From Burkholderia metallica (lineage in GTDB: Bacteria > Pseudomonadota > Gammaproteobacteria > Burkholderiales > Burkholderiaceae), in the NCBI RefSeq assembly GCF_902832845.1, contig NZ_CADFDB010000001.1, positions 1,054,001-1,118,000 of the forward strand: a stretch of 64,000 bases of DNA, in the 5' to 3' direction. This document shows positions 16,939 through 26,816 of this stretch, one piece after another. Position numbers and translations under genes: made by a program. Below the pieces are notes generated by a model. That model was not told where the DNA came from, searched no databases, and saw only the letters and a program-made list of their open reading frames with translations. Within the stretch, counting starts at the first letter, position 1. Each line of letters begins with the position of its first letter.

Positions 16939-19900
16939 ATGTGGATCGTCAATCTTGCGCTCAGGCGCCCCTACACGTTCATCGTCATGGCCATCATGAT
17001 CGTGCTGGCCACCCCGCTTGCGCTGATGCGCACGCCGGTGGACGTGCTGCCCGCGATCAACATTCCCGTGATCAGCGTCATCTGGAATTACAGCGGCTTC
17101 TCCGCGACGGAGATGACGAACCGCATCACGTCCGTGCACGAGCGGATCCTGACGACGACCGTCAACAACATCCAGCACGTCGAATCGACGTCGCTGCCCG
17201 GCATCGCGGTCGTGAAGGTGTTCCTGCAGCCGGGCGCGAACGTGCAGACGGCGATCGCGCAGACGGTCTCGTCCGCGCAGGCGATCGTGCGGCAGATGCC
17301 GCAGGGCGCGACGCCGCCGCTCGTGATCACCTATTCGGCGTCGAGCATTCCGGTGATCCAGCTCGGGCTGTCGAGCAAGACGCTCAGCGAACAGTCGCTC
17401 GCCGACATCGCGCTCAACTTCCTGCGCCCGCAGCTGATCACGGTGCCGGGCGTGCAGATCCCGTTTCCGTACGGCGGCCGCACGCGCGTGGTCGCGATCG
17501 ACCTCGATCCGCAGGCGCTGCTCGCGAAAGGGCTCACGCCGGCCGACATCGTCAACGCGGTCAACGCGCAGAACCTCGTGCTGCCGACCGGCACCGCGAA
17601 GATGGGCGCGACCGAATACCGGATCGACACGAACGCGTCGGCCGACACCGTCGCCGACATCAGCAACCTGCCGGTCCAGACCGTCAACGGCGCGACGACT
17701 TACCTGCGCGAAGTGGCATCGGTACGCGACGGCTTCGCGCCGCAGACCAACGTCGTGCGCCAGAACGGCCAGCGCGGCGTGCTCATCTCGATCCTGAAAA
17801 GCGGCGACGCGTCGACGCTCAAGGTCGTGTCCGACCTGAAGGCGCTGCTGCCGAAGGTGATCCCGACGCTGCCCGAAGGGCTCACGGTCACGCCGCTGTT
17901 CGACCAGTCGGTGTTCGTCAACGCGGCCGTCCAGGGCGTGATCCACGAGGCGCTGATCGCCGCCGTGCTGACCGCGATGATGATCCTGCTGTTCCTCGGC
18001 AACTGGCGCAGCACGCTGATCATCGCGATCTCGATCCCGCTGTCGATCTTCACGTCGCTGATCGCGCTGTCCGCGCTCGGCGAAACCATCAACATCATGA
18101 CGCTCGGCGGGCTCGCGCTCGCGGTCGGGATCCTGGTGGACGACGCGACCGTCACGATCGAGAACATCGAGCGGCACCTGCATCTCGGCACGAACCTGCA
18201 TGACGCGATCCTCGAAGGCGCCGGCGAAATCGCGGTGCCCGCGTTCGTGTCGACGCTGTGCATCTGTATCGTGTTCGTGCCGATGTTCTTCCTGACCGGC
18301 GTCGCGCGCTTCCTGTTCGTGCCGCTCGCGGAAGCCGTCGTGTTCGCGATGCTCGCATCGTACGTGCTGTCGCGCACGCTGGTGCCGACGCTCGCGATGC
18401 TGCTGTTCCGCCCGCAGCAGGCGAGCACCGGCCCCGACCGTTCGACGTCGCGCTTCGCGCGCATCCATCACGCGTTCAACGCCGCGTTCGAGCGGCTGCG
18501 CGCGTGGTACATCGTGCTGCTCAGCATCCTGCTGGTGCGCCGCCGCTTCTACGCGACGTGCTTCCTCGGCTTCTGCGTGCTGTCGACGGGCCTCGTGTTC
18601 GTGCTCGGCCGCGACTTCTTCCCGAATGCCGATTCCGGCAACATCCGGCTGCACATGCGCGCGCCGACCGGCTACCGGATCGAGGAAACCGCGCGCCTCG
18701 CCGACCAGGTCGAACGCGTGATCCGCGAAACCGTGCCGTCCGACGAACTCGGCGCGATCGTCGACAACCTCGGCCTGCCGGTGAGCGGCATCAACCTGTC
18801 GTACAGCAACGCGGGCACGATCGGCACGCTCGACGGCGAACTGCTGATCGCGCTGAAGCCCGGCCACCGCGCGACCGGCCACTACGTGCACGCGCTGCGC
18901 ACGGTGCTGCCCGAGCGCTTCCCGGGCGTCGAGTTCTTCTTCCAGCCGTCGGACATCATCACGCAGATCCTCAACTTCGGCCAACCGGCCGCGATCGACG
19001 TGCAGGTGCTCGGCAACGATCTCGCGAGTAACATGACTATCGCGAGCAGCCTGATGAAAAAGTTCAGGCGAATCCCCGGCGCCGTCGACGTGCACGTGCT
19101 GCAGCGCAACGACGAACCGACCCTGCTGGCCGACATGGACCGTACGCGCATGCAGCAGCTCAATCTCTCCGCGCAGAACGTCGCGCAGAACATGCTGATC
19201 TCGCTGTCGGGCAGTTCGCAGACGACGCCGTCGTTCTGGATCAACCCGCGCACCGGCGTGCAGTACCCGCTGCAGATCCAGACCCCGCAATACACGCTCT
19301 CGTCGGTCGACGACCTGCTCGGCACGCCGATCTCGGCGAACGGGCGCACCGGCATGCCGCTGCAACTGCTCGGCAATCTCGTGCAGGTGCGCAACACCGC
19401 GAACCCGGCCGTGATCACGCACTACAACATCCGCCCGGCGATCGACGTGTACGTGAGCGTCGAGGGCCGCGACCTCGGCGCGGTCGCGGGCGAGATCGAC
19501 CGCATCGTGTCCGATGCGCGCGCGACGCTGCCGCGCGGCACCGAGCTGACGATGCGCGGGCAGATCGAGACGATGCGCACGTCGTATATCGGCCTCGGCG
19601 CGGGCGTCGCGATGGCGATCGTGCTCGTCTACCTGCTGATCGTCGTCAACTTCCAGTCGTGGCTCGACCCGCTGATCATCATCAGCGCGATGCCGGCCGC
19701 GCTCGCCGGCATCGTGTGGATGCTGTTCATCACCGGCACGCACCTGAGCGTGCCCGCGCTGACGGGCGCGATCATGACGGTGGGCGTCGCGACCGCGAAC
19801 AGCATCCTGGTCGTGTCGTTCGCGCGGCAGCGCCTGCAGGCCGGCGCGCCGCCGCTCACGGCCGCGCTGGAAGCCGGCGCGACGCGGATCCGGCCGGTGC

Positions 19901-20106
19901 TGATGACGGCGCTCGCGATGATCATCGGGATGGTGCCGATGGCGCTCGGTCTCGGCGAAGGCGCCGAGCAGAACGCGCCGCTCGGCCGCGCGGTGATCGG
20001 CGGGCTGCTGTTCGCGACCGTCTCGACCCTGCTGTTCGTGCCGCTCGTGTTCGGCGGCGTGCATGCGCGGCTGGCCCGCCGGCGTGCGCGCCTGGCCGGA
20101 CACTGA
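16939..20106 (+). CDS. RND efflux pump, inner-membrane permease
   Basis: A 1055-residue RND permease with two repeats of six transmembrane helices and large periplasmic loops. Helix 4 holds the proton-relay pair Asp-Asp in GILVDDATVTIENIERH, typical of HAE-type drug pumps. The N-terminus IVNLALRRPYTFIVMAIMI is the normal amphipathic start. It works with the adaptor and outer-membrane channel encoded next to expel small molecules using the proton gradient. Substrates are not predictable. It is the first gene of a five-gene operon that ends in a two-component system. Confidence 0.95.
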   Translation: MWIVNLALRRPYTFIVMAIMIVLATPLALMRTPVDVLPAINIPVISVIWNYSGFSATEMTNRITSVHERILTTTVNNIQHVESTSLPGIAVVKVFLQPGANVQTAIAQTVSSAQAIVRQMPQGATPPLVITYSASSIPVIQLGLSSKTLSEQSLADIALNFLRPQLITVPGVQIPFPYGGRTRVVAIDLDPQALLAKGLTPADIVNAVNAQNLVLPTGTAKMGATEYRIDTNASADTVADISNLPVQTVNGATTYLREVASVRDGFAPQTNVVRQNGQRGVLISILKSGDASTLKVVSDLKALLPKVIPTLPEGLTVTPLFDQSVFVNAAVQGVIHEALIAAVLTAMMILLFLGNWRSTLIIAISIPLSIFTSLIALSALGETINIMTLGGLALAVGILVDDATVTIENIERHLHLGTNLHDAILEGAGEIAVPAFVSTLCICIVFVPMFFLTGVARFLFVPLAEAVVFAMLASYVLSRTLVPTLAMLLFRPQQASTGPDRSTSRFARIHHAFNAAFERLRAWYIVLLSILLVRRRFYATCFLGFCVLSTGLVFVLGRDFFPNADSGNIRLHMRAPTGYRIEETARLADQVERVIRETVPSDELGAIVDNLGLPVSGINLSYSNAGTIGTLDGELLIALKPGHRATGHYVHALRTVLPERFPGVEFFFQPSDIITQILNFGQPAAIDVQVLGNDLASNMTIASSLMKKFRRIPGAVDVHVLQRNDEPTLLADMDRTRMQQLNLSAQNVAQNMLISLSGSSQTTPSFWINPRTGVQYPLQIQTPQYTLSSVDDLLGTPISANGRTGMPLQLLGNLVQVRNTANPAVITHYNIRPAIDVYVSVEGRDLGAVAGEIDRIVSDARATLPRGTELTMRGQIETMRTSYIGLGAGVAMAIVLVYLLIVVNFQSWLDPLIIISAMPAALAGIVWMLFITGTHLSVPALTGAIMTVGVATANSILVVSFARQRLQAGAPPLTAALEAGATRIRPVLMTALAMIIGMVPMALGLGEGAEQNAPLGRAVIGGLLFATVSTLLFVPLVFGGVHARLARRRARLAGH

Positions 20107-20142
20107 CCTTCGTTCCACTACCCGGTTGATTTGGTTGAATTC

Positions 20143-21384
20143 ATGGAAGAGAAACATCACAGCGCCGTCGGCATCCAGGTGGACGAACACGGCATGCACC
20201 TGCCGACGCGCACGTCGGTGTCGCGACGCGCACGCATCGTCCTGATCGTGATCGGCGTGCTGCTGGCCGCCGGCGCCGCGCGCACGGTCGTCGTCAACGT
20301 GCTGAACCGCAACCGGCTCGACGCGGTCGCCGAGCAGAACACGCGCCAGTACGTGAGCGTCGTGCATCCGGTCGACGCGGCCACCGGCGGCAAGCTGACG
20401 CTGCCCGGCACGCTGCGCGGCTTCGTCGAGGCGCCGATCTACGCGCGCGCGAGCGGCTACGTGCTGCGCTGGGAGGCCGACATCGGCACGCACGTGAAGC
20501 AGGGCCAACTGCTTGCCGAACTCGACACGCCCGAGCTGAACCAGGAACTCGCGCAGGCCACCGCGCAGCGCCAGCAGGCGCAAGCGTCGCTCGCGCTCGC
20601 GAAGACGTCGTTCGAGCGCGCGCAGCAGTTGCGCCAGCGCGATGCCGTCTCGCAGCAGGAACTCGACGACCGGCAAGGCGCGTTCAACCAGGGCACCGCG
20701 AACCTTGCCGCGGCCGACGCGAACATGCGCCGGCTCACCGAGCTGAAGGGCTTCCAGCGGATCGTCGCGCCGATCGACGGGATCGTCACGCAGCGCAACG
20801 TCGACGTCGGCGACCTCGTCAGTTCCGGCAACGCGGGCCGCGCGCTGTTCACGGTCGTGCAGGCCGACCGGCTGCGCCTCTACGTGCAGGTGCCGCAGGC
20901 CTACGCGCAACAGGTGAAGGTCGGCCAGCAGGTGAGCGTCGCGCAGGCCGAGCTGCCGGGCCGGACGTTCGACGGCACGATCACGCGCACGTCGCAGGCG
21001 ATCGACGTCGCGACGCGCTCGCTACAGACCGAAATCACGCTGCCGAATCCGGACGGCCGGTTGCTGCCCGGCGCGTACGTGCAGGCAACGCTGCCGATGA
21101 CGCCGGTCGGCCGCCTGCAGGTGCCGGCCAATACGCTGCTGTTCCGCGCCGAAGGGCCGACGGTCGCGACCGTCGACGCGAACGGCCAGGTTCGCCTGAA
21201 ACCGGTGACGGTGGTGCGCACGATCGGGCAGACGCTCGAAGTCGACGGCCCGCTCACGCCGAACGACCGCCTCGTCACCAACCCGAGCGACGCGCTCGCG
21301 AACGGCGACCCGGTGATCGTCTCGACGCCGGCTGCAACACCGGCCGCGAAGCCGGCGGCCGGCGCCGCGGAGGCGAAGTCGTGA
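20143..21384 (+). CDS. RND efflux periplasmic adaptor (HlyD/AcrA family)
   Basis: A 413-residue membrane-fusion protein linking the RND pump to the outer-membrane channel. An N-terminal membrane anchor (about residues 30-52) is followed by a lipoyl half-motif, an alpha-hairpin rich in Gln and Ala (about 125-200), a second lipoyl half, and a beta-barrel (PQAYAQQVKVGQQVSVAQ). The anchor is an uncleaved helix, not a lipobox. It lies 36 bases after the permease and overlaps the channel gene by 4 bases (GTGA). ATG 20143 is chosen over a TTG 12 bases upstream. Confidence 0.94.
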   Translation: MEEKHHSAVGIQVDEHGMHLPTRTSVSRRARIVLIVIGVLLAAGAARTVVVNVLNRNRLDAVAEQNTRQYVSVVHPVDAATGGKLTLPGTLRGFVEAPIYARASGYVLRWEADIGTHVKQGQLLAELDTPELNQELAQATAQRQQAQASLALAKTSFERAQQLRQRDAVSQQELDDRQGAFNQGTANLAAADANMRRLTELKGFQRIVAPIDGIVTQRNVDVGDLVSSGNAGRALFTVVQADRLRLYVQVPQAYAQQVKVGQQVSVAQAELPGRTFDGTITRTSQAIDVATRSLQTEITLPNPDGRLLPGAYVQATLPMTPVGRLQVPANTLLFRAEGPTVATVDANGQVRLKPVTVVRTIGQTLEVDGPLTPNDRLVTNPSDALANGDPVIVSTPAATPAAKPAAGAAEAKS

Positions 21385-22904
21385 TCGCGATGCGCGTCCG
21401 CCGGCGGCCCGCCGCCGTCTCCGTCACCGCCGTCGCGTTCGCGGCCGCCCTCGCCGGCTGCACGGTCGGCCCCGATTACCGGCGGCCCGACGTCGACACG
21501 CCGGCCGCGTGGCGGCTCGATCCGGCGGATGCCTATTGGCATCCGGCCGCGCCGGCTCGCGCGCCGCTCGACCCCGCCTGGTGGACTGCGTTCGGCGATC
21601 CTCAGCTCGATGCGCTGGAAGCCGAAGCGCTGCGCAACAACCAGACCCTGAAGGCCGTCGCCGCGCGCTACGACCAGGCGAAGGCGACACTCGCGTCGGT
21701 CGCATCGGCGCAGTATCCGGCCGTCGGCCTGAGCGCGAGCGGCCAGCGCTTCAAGATCTCGGCCGACCGGCCGCAGACCAACTACGCGACGCAAAGCATG
21801 TCGACCGTGCAGAACGACATCCAGGTCGGCGCGGCCGTCAGCTACGAGCTCGACCTGTTCGGCCGCGTGCGGCGCAGCGTCGAATCCGCGCAGGCGACCA
21901 CCGAACAGGCCGGCGACGATTTCGCGAACGCGCGGCTGGTGCTGACCGCCGATCTCGCATCGAGCTATTTCGCGCTGCGCGAATTCGATGCCGAGATCGA
22001 CGTCGTCAAGCGCTCGATCGAGCTGCAGCAGAAAGCGCTCGACTACGTGAGCGCGCGCCACGACCTCGGCGCGGTGTCGGGCCTCGACCTGCTGCAGCAG
22101 CGCTCGCAGCTCGACGCGACGCGCACGCAGGCGCAGTTGCTGCTCCAGCAGCGCGCGCAGGTCGAAACCGCGATCGCGACGCTGGTCGGCACGCCGGCCC
22201 CCGCGTTCTCGATCGCGCCGCGCGTCGTGCCGATCAACGCGCCGACGCTGCCCACCGGCGTGCCGAGCGACGTGCTGCAGCGGCGCCCCGACGTCGCGTC
22301 GGCCGAGCGCGCGATGGCCGCCGCGAACGCGCAGATCGGCGTCGCGCGCGCCGCGTATTTCCCGCGCATCACGCTGTCGCCCGACATCGGCTGGGATGCG
22401 ACGCGCTTCGCCGGCCTGTTCACCGTGCCGGCGCTGCTGTGGTCGGTCGGCGGGTCGCTCGCCCAGCCGCTGTTCGAAGGCGGCAAGCTGAAGGCCGGCG
22501 TCGATTTCGCGCAGGCGGGCTACGTCGCCGCGCAGGCCGGCTACCGGCAGACCGTGCTCACCGCGTTCCAGGAGGTGCAGAATGCGGTCACGGGATTGTC
22601 GATGCTCGCCGACGCCGCGCAGCAGGCGGCCGCGGCCGTCGACGACGCGCGCAAGCTCGTGTCGCTCGCGCAGGATCGCTACGCGGGCGGGCTGACGCCG
22701 TTCATCGACGTGCTGACGGCCCAGCAGCAGTTGCTGACGAGCGAGCGGCAGGCCGTGCAGATTCAGGGCCAGCGCGCGGCGCTCGTCGTGTTTCTCGCGA
22801 AGGCGCTGGGCGGCGGCTGGGACGGGCATGCGGCGAGCGGCCCGGCACCGGCCGAGGTCGCCACTGCGGCCCCGGCGTCGGCCCCGGCGCACCCGAGCCC
22901 TTAA
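21381..22904 (+). CDS. RND efflux outer-membrane channel (NodT/OprM family)
   Basis: A 507-residue TolC-like lipoprotein. The signal peptide ends in the lipobox ALAGC followed by TVGPDYRRP, the hallmark of the NodT subfamily. Two internally repeated outer-membrane efflux domains follow, with AAYFPRITLSPDIGWDAT in the second. It makes the trimeric outer-membrane duct of the pump. It starts at GTG 21381, overlapping the adaptor stop by 4 bases; ATG 21390 is an alternative that also keeps the lipobox. It is the third gene of the operon. Confidence 0.94.
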   Translation: MIAMRVRRRPAAVSVTAVAFAAALAGCTVGPDYRRPDVDTPAAWRLDPADAYWHPAAPARAPLDPAWWTAFGDPQLDALEAEALRNNQTLKAVAARYDQAKATLASVASAQYPAVGLSASGQRFKISADRPQTNYATQSMSTVQNDIQVGAAVSYELDLFGRVRRSVESAQATTEQAGDDFANARLVLTADLASSYFALREFDAEIDVVKRSIELQQKALDYVSARHDLGAVSGLDLLQQRSQLDATRTQAQLLLQQRAQVETAIATLVGTPAPAFSIAPRVVPINAPTLPTGVPSDVLQRRPDVASAERAMAAANAQIGVARAAYFPRITLSPDIGWDATRFAGLFTVPALLWSVGGSLAQPLFEGGKLKAGVDFAQAGYVAAQAGYRQTVLTAFQEVQNAVTGLSMLADAAQQAAAAVDDARKLVSLAQDRYAGGLTPFIDVLTAQQQLLTSERQAVQIQGQRAALVVFLAKALGGGWDGHAASGPAPAEVATAAPASAPAHPSP

Positions 22905-22932
22905 CCGGATTACCCGGACAACGGATTCGAAC

Positions 22933-23628
22933 ATGAAAGTCCTGATCGTCGAAGACGAACCGAAAGTCGTCGAATACCTGAAGAGCGGCCTGACCGAAGA
23001 AGGCTGGGTCGTCGACACCGCGCTCGACGGCGAGGACGGCGCGTGGAAAGCCGTCGAATTCGACTACGACGTGGTCGTGCTCGACGTGATGCTGCCGAAG
23101 CTGGACGGCTTCGGCGTGCTGCGTGCGTTGCGCGCACAGAAGCAGACGCCCGTCATCATGCTGACCGCGCGCGACCGCGTCGACGACCGCGTGCGCGGGC
23201 TGCGCGGCGGCGCCGACGACTACCTCACCAAGCCGTTCTCGTTCCTCGAACTGATCGAGCGGCTGCGCGCGCTCACGCGCCGCGCACGCGTGCAGGAATC
23301 GACGCTGATCTCGATCGGCGACCTGCGCGTCGACCTGATCGGCCGCCGCGCGACGCGCGACGGCACGCGGCTCGACCTGACCGCGCAGGAATTCCAGCTG
23401 CTCGGCGTGCTCGCGCGGCGCAGCGGCGAGGTGCTGTCGAAGACGACGATCGCCGAACTCGTGTGGGACGTGAACTTCGACAGCAACGCGAACGTCGTCG
23501 AAACGGCGATCAAGCGTTTGCGCGCGAAACTCGACGGCCCGTTCGCGGACAAGCTGCTGCACACGATCCGCGGCATGGGCTACGTGCTCGAGGCGCGCGA
23601 GGACGGCGACACCGAGAGGCCCGCATGA
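22933..23628 (+). CDS. OmpR/PhoB-type response regulator
   Basis: A 231-residue response regulator. The receiver domain has the phosphoacceptor Asp51 in VVVLDVMLPKLDG and the conserved Lys in YLTKPF. The C-terminal winged helix includes LDLTAQEFQLLGVLARRSG. The sequence is of the CusR/IrlR heavy-metal branch. It overlaps the kinase gene by 4 bases (ATGA), so the two are translationally coupled. It lies 28 bases after the channel gene and probably controls the pump operon it belongs to. Confidence 0.95.
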   Translation: MKVLIVEDEPKVVEYLKSGLTEEGWVVDTALDGEDGAWKAVEFDYDVVVLDVMLPKLDGFGVLRALRAQKQTPVIMLTARDRVDDRVRGLRGGADDYLTKPFSFLELIERLRALTRRARVQESTLISIGDLRVDLIGRRATRDGTRLDLTAQEFQLLGVLARRSGEVLSKTTIAELVWDVNFDSNANVVETAIKRLRAKLDGPFADKLLHTIRGMGYVLEAREDGDTERPA

Positions 23629-25064
23629 AACGCTCGATCGTCCTGCGGTTGTCGGCGATGTTCGGCATCGTGTCGCTGCTCGTGTTCACGCTGGTGGGCT
23701 GCGGGCTGTTCGTGATGATGGAGCGCCAGCTGTTCGCCGAGCTGCGCGCGACGCTCGACACGCGCACCAAGGTCGCCGAGATGATCGTGTCGCATGCGCT
23801 GACGGCCGAGCGCGGGCGTCTCATGCAGGAAAAACTCGCCGATCTCGAACCGCCCGACGGCTCGACGCGCTACCAGGTCGACAGCACGAACCCGGCCTTC
23901 CGCTTCGGCAAGCCCGTCGACGGCGTGCCCGTCGGCGAGCCGTTCGGCGCCTTCCAGCGCTACGCGCTGAACGACAGCAGCTACGACGTGATGACGAAGA
24001 CCGTCACCGTGGCCGGCAACGGCGAGCGGCCGACGCTGCGGCTGATCGTCGCCAGCTCGTGCGAACGCACGCAGCGGATGCTGCGCCGCTTCGGCTGGAC
24101 GCTTGCCGGGCTGATCGCGATCGCGACGATCGTCGCGCTGCTGCTGAGCCGCGCGGTGGCCCGCTTCGGGCTCGCGCCGCTCGACCGGCTGTCGCAGGAC
24201 GCGTCGGCGATCAGCCTCGCGAACCGCCACCAGCGGCTGCAGACCGACGCGCTGCCGGCCGAGCTGCGCGAGCTTGCCGCGTCGTTCAACGGCGCGCTGG
24301 AACGCATCCAGCAGACCTACGCGCGGCTCGAGGCGTTCAATGCGGACGTCGCGCACGAGCTGCGCACGCCGATCAGCATCCTGATCGGTCAGACCCAGGT
24401 CGCGCTGACCAGCCGCGACCGCACGGTCGAGCGGATGCAGCAGACGCTGCAGTCGAACCTCGAGGAATTCGAGCGGCTGCGCGTGATCATCAACGACATG
24501 CTGTTCCTGTCGCGCAGCGACCGCGGCGAACGCGCGACCGACCTGAAGGACGTGTCGCTCGCCGACGAGGTGCGGCGCATGCTCGACTTCCTCGAAATCC
24601 CGCTCGACGAGGCGCAGTTGCGCGCCGAGCTGCACGGCGACGCGCGCGCGGCCGTCGATCCGTCGCTGTTCCGCCGCGCGATGACGAACCTGCTGATCAA
24701 CGCGATCCAGCATTCGGCGCCCGGTGCGACGATCGGCGTGACGATCGTGCGCCGCGACACGCTCGTCGAAGTGTCCGTCGCGAACCCCGGCGAGCCGATC
24801 GATCCCGCCCGGCGCTCGCACGTGTTCGAGCGCTTCTACCGCCTCGAGGAAGCGCGCGCGAACAGCAAGGAGAACCACGGGCTCGGACTGTCGATCGTCA
24901 AGGCCGTCGCCGAAATGCACGGCGGCAGCGTATTCGTCGCGTGTTCGGGCGGCATCAACACATTCGGTTTCTCGGTCTCGACGAAGCCCTGCGCGGGCGG
25001 CCCGCTGCGGCCGGCCGACGTGCACGACACCCGGCCGGCGCACGCGCCGCGCGCGTTGCACTGA
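23625..25064 (+). CDS. Sensor histidine kinase (CusS/IrlS-like)
   Basis: A 479-residue membrane kinase. Two membrane segments (about residues 10-31 and 158-178) flank a periplasmic sensor of about 125 residues. A HAMP domain, a dimerisation domain with phosphoacceptor His244 in DVAHELRTPISIL, and an ATPase domain with NENHGLGLSIVKAVAEMHGG-like motifs (ENHGLGLSIVKA) follow. The layout fits the heavy-metal sensor branch, although the paired pump is of drug type and not CusA type. It phosphorylates the overlapping response regulator. Confidence 0.94.
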   Translation: MKRSIVLRLSAMFGIVSLLVFTLVGCGLFVMMERQLFAELRATLDTRTKVAEMIVSHALTAERGRLMQEKLADLEPPDGSTRYQVDSTNPAFRFGKPVDGVPVGEPFGAFQRYALNDSSYDVMTKTVTVAGNGERPTLRLIVASSCERTQRMLRRFGWTLAGLIAIATIVALLLSRAVARFGLAPLDRLSQDASAISLANRHQRLQTDALPAELRELAASFNGALERIQQTYARLEAFNADVAHELRTPISILIGQTQVALTSRDRTVERMQQTLQSNLEEFERLRVIINDMLFLSRSDRGERATDLKDVSLADEVRRMLDFLEIPLDEAQLRAELHGDARAAVDPSLFRRAMTNLLINAIQHSAPGATIGVTIVRRDTLVEVSVANPGEPIDPARRSHVFERFYRLEEARANSKENHGLGLSIVKAVAEMHGGSVFVACSGGINTFGFSVSTKPCAGGPLRPADVHDTRPAHAPRALH

Positions 25065-25170
25065 CGACGGCCGGCGCCCGCGCGCCGCCGAGGGCAGTTT
25101 TCTTCAATACGGGCCGGTGCGGCTTCCGTAGTCTCGATGCGACTTTCGATCATTCGCATGGAGACATCCA

Positions 25171-25758
25171 ATGAGCATGCTGGTTTCGATGGCCGCGTTC
25201 GCGCTCGCCTCGTCGATCACCCCCGGTCCCGTCAACATCGTCGCGCTCAGTGCGGGCGCGCGTCACGGCCTCGGCGCGAGCCTGCGCTATGCGGCCGGCG
25301 CGACGCTCGGCTTCGTCGCGCTGTTCCTGCTGATCGGCCTCGGGCTGCACGCGGCGCTCGCGCGCTGGCCCGTGCTGACGACCGCCACGCAGTGGTCGGG
25401 AATCGCGTTCCTGCTGTATATGGCGCTCAGGCTCGCGCTCGATGACGGCCGGCTGTCGGCCGCCCCGGACGTGGCCGGCCCGTCGGCGGCGGCCGGCGCG
25501 GCGATGCAGTGGCTGAATCCGAAGGCGTGGCTCGCGTGCGTGGCCGCGATGGGCGCGTATGCGGCCGATGGCGACCGTGCGCAGGTCTGGCAGTTCGCCG
25601 CGCTGTATCTCGTGATCTGTTTCGCGTCGATCGCGTGCTGGGCGTACGCGGGTGCGTCGCTGCGGCACCGGCTCGCGAACGCGCGGCGCATGCGCGTGTT
25701 CAACCGACTGATGGCGCTGCTGCTCGCGGGCAGTGCGCTCTTGCTGCTCGACGTGTAG
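25171..25758 (+). CDS. LysE/RhtB family exporter
   Basis: A 195-residue inner-membrane exporter of about six helices with the family signature SSITPGPVNIVALSAGARHG near the N-terminus and QWLNPKAWLACVAAMGAY in the second half. Predicted to expel an amino acid or metabolite. It converges on an AraC-type regulator 36 bases downstream, which may or may not regulate it. It is distinct from the LysE gene at 9501. Confidence 0.9.
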   Translation: MSMLVSMAAFALASSITPGPVNIVALSAGARHGLGASLRYAAGATLGFVALFLLIGLGLHAALARWPVLTTATQWSGIAFLLYMALRLALDDGRLSAAPDVAGPSAAAGAAMQWLNPKAWLACVAAMGAYAADGDRAQVWQFAALYLVICFASIACWAYAGASLRHRLANARRMRVFNRLMALLLAGSALLLLDV

Positions 25759-25794
25759 CGGGTTGGTCGCTCGGTTCGCCGCTTGGCTTGTCGC

Positions 25795-26640
25795 TCAGTT
25801 CGTCGCGCTGCGGTACTGGCCGGGCGTCGCGGCCGCGATGCGCCGGAACGCGCGCTGGAAATGCGCCTGGTCGGCAAAGCCCGCGTCGAGCGCGACGTCG
25901 GCGATCGGCCGGCCGCGACGCAGCTCGGTGCGGCCGTACTGCACGCGGCGATCGATCAGGAACGCATGCGGCGTCATGCCGTAGCGTGCGTTGAATGCGC
26001 GGATCAGGTACGACGGCGACAGGTCGGCCGCTGCACAGATCGCATCGAGCGTGACGCCCTCACGGCAATGGGCGGCGATGTAGTCGGCCGCGCGCGCGAG
26101 TCTGGCGTTGTCGTCGCCGGCGCGCGGCGTGGCCGGCTCGCGATCGAGCGCGCCGTGCAGCGCGGTGAAGAATTCGACCGCCGCGCTCTCCTTGCCGAGC
26201 GGATCGACGCCGGGTGCGACGAGCGTGCGGTAGAAGCCGCCAAACTGCGCGAACAGGTCGCGCCGTTCGGTCAACTTCGTCGAAAAGCCGTGAAAATCGC
26301 CGTTCGGGTCGCGACCCAGCGAATGCTGCAGCCGCGCGAGCCACGGCACGTCGACATAGACCATCCGGTAGGCCCACGCGTCGGGGCCGTACGGATTGCA
26401 CGCATGCACCTGCTCCGGATCGATGATCACCAGCACGCCGCGCCCGACGTGCGCCTTCGTCGCGCCGTTCACGTAGGTGCTCGTGCCGCCGACGATCGCG
26501 CCCACCGAAAACGTGTCGTGCGTGTGCTTCGCGTAGCAGATCGCGCGACCGTCGTCGACGGTGCGCGCCTCGATGAACGGCAACGCGGCATCCCGCCAGA
26601 ACGGCGACGGATCGACGGATCGGTTGGCGGTACGGCTCAC
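25795..26640 (-). CDS. AraC family transcriptional regulator
   Basis: A 281-residue activator with an N-terminal cupin-like sensing domain (KHTHDTFSVGAIVGG near residue 30) and a C-terminal double HTH with SPSYLIRAFNARYGMTPHAFL and the terminal FADQAHFQRAFRRIAAATPG. The GTG at 26640 is chosen because GGGAG lies 9 bases upstream; a TTG at 26682 would add 14 residues. It is divergent from the SDR gene at 26817 and convergent with the LysE gene. AraC-LysE pairs are a known arrangement for amino acid export. Confidence 0.88.
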   Translation of the reverse strand: MSRTANRSVDPSPFWRDAALPFIEARTVDDGRAICYAKHTHDTFSVGAIVGGTSTYVNGATKAHVGRGVLVIIDPEQVHACNPYGPDAWAYRMVYVDVPWLARLQHSLGRDPNGDFHGFSTKLTERRDLFAQFGGFYRTLVAPGVDPLGKESAAVEFFTALHGALDREPATPRAGDDNARLARAADYIAAHCREGVTLDAICAAADLSPSYLIRAFNARYGMTPHAFLIDRRVQYGRTELRRGRPIADVALDAGFADQAHFQRAFRRIAAATPGQYRSATN

Positions 26641-26816
26641 GCGGCGGGCTCCCGGTTCGGACGGCGAACGCACACCGTACAAGACTGCGGGGCGCCGCGC
26701 AACCGGATCGCAGGTTCGCAGCTCCGAAGCCGTTTCGCGCCGTTTCGCCTAAGCTTTGAATTTCATCCGCCGCGACAGCCGCGGCGGTTCCCGTTCACTC
26801 CTCTTCCGTCACGCTC

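Noticed and set aside
15934-20910. A 1658-codon open frame on the minus strand
   Set aside because: It is antisense to the RND permease, adaptor start and Crp gene, and its translation is Arg/Ala/His-rich low-complexity, typical of a shadow frame in GC-rich DNA.
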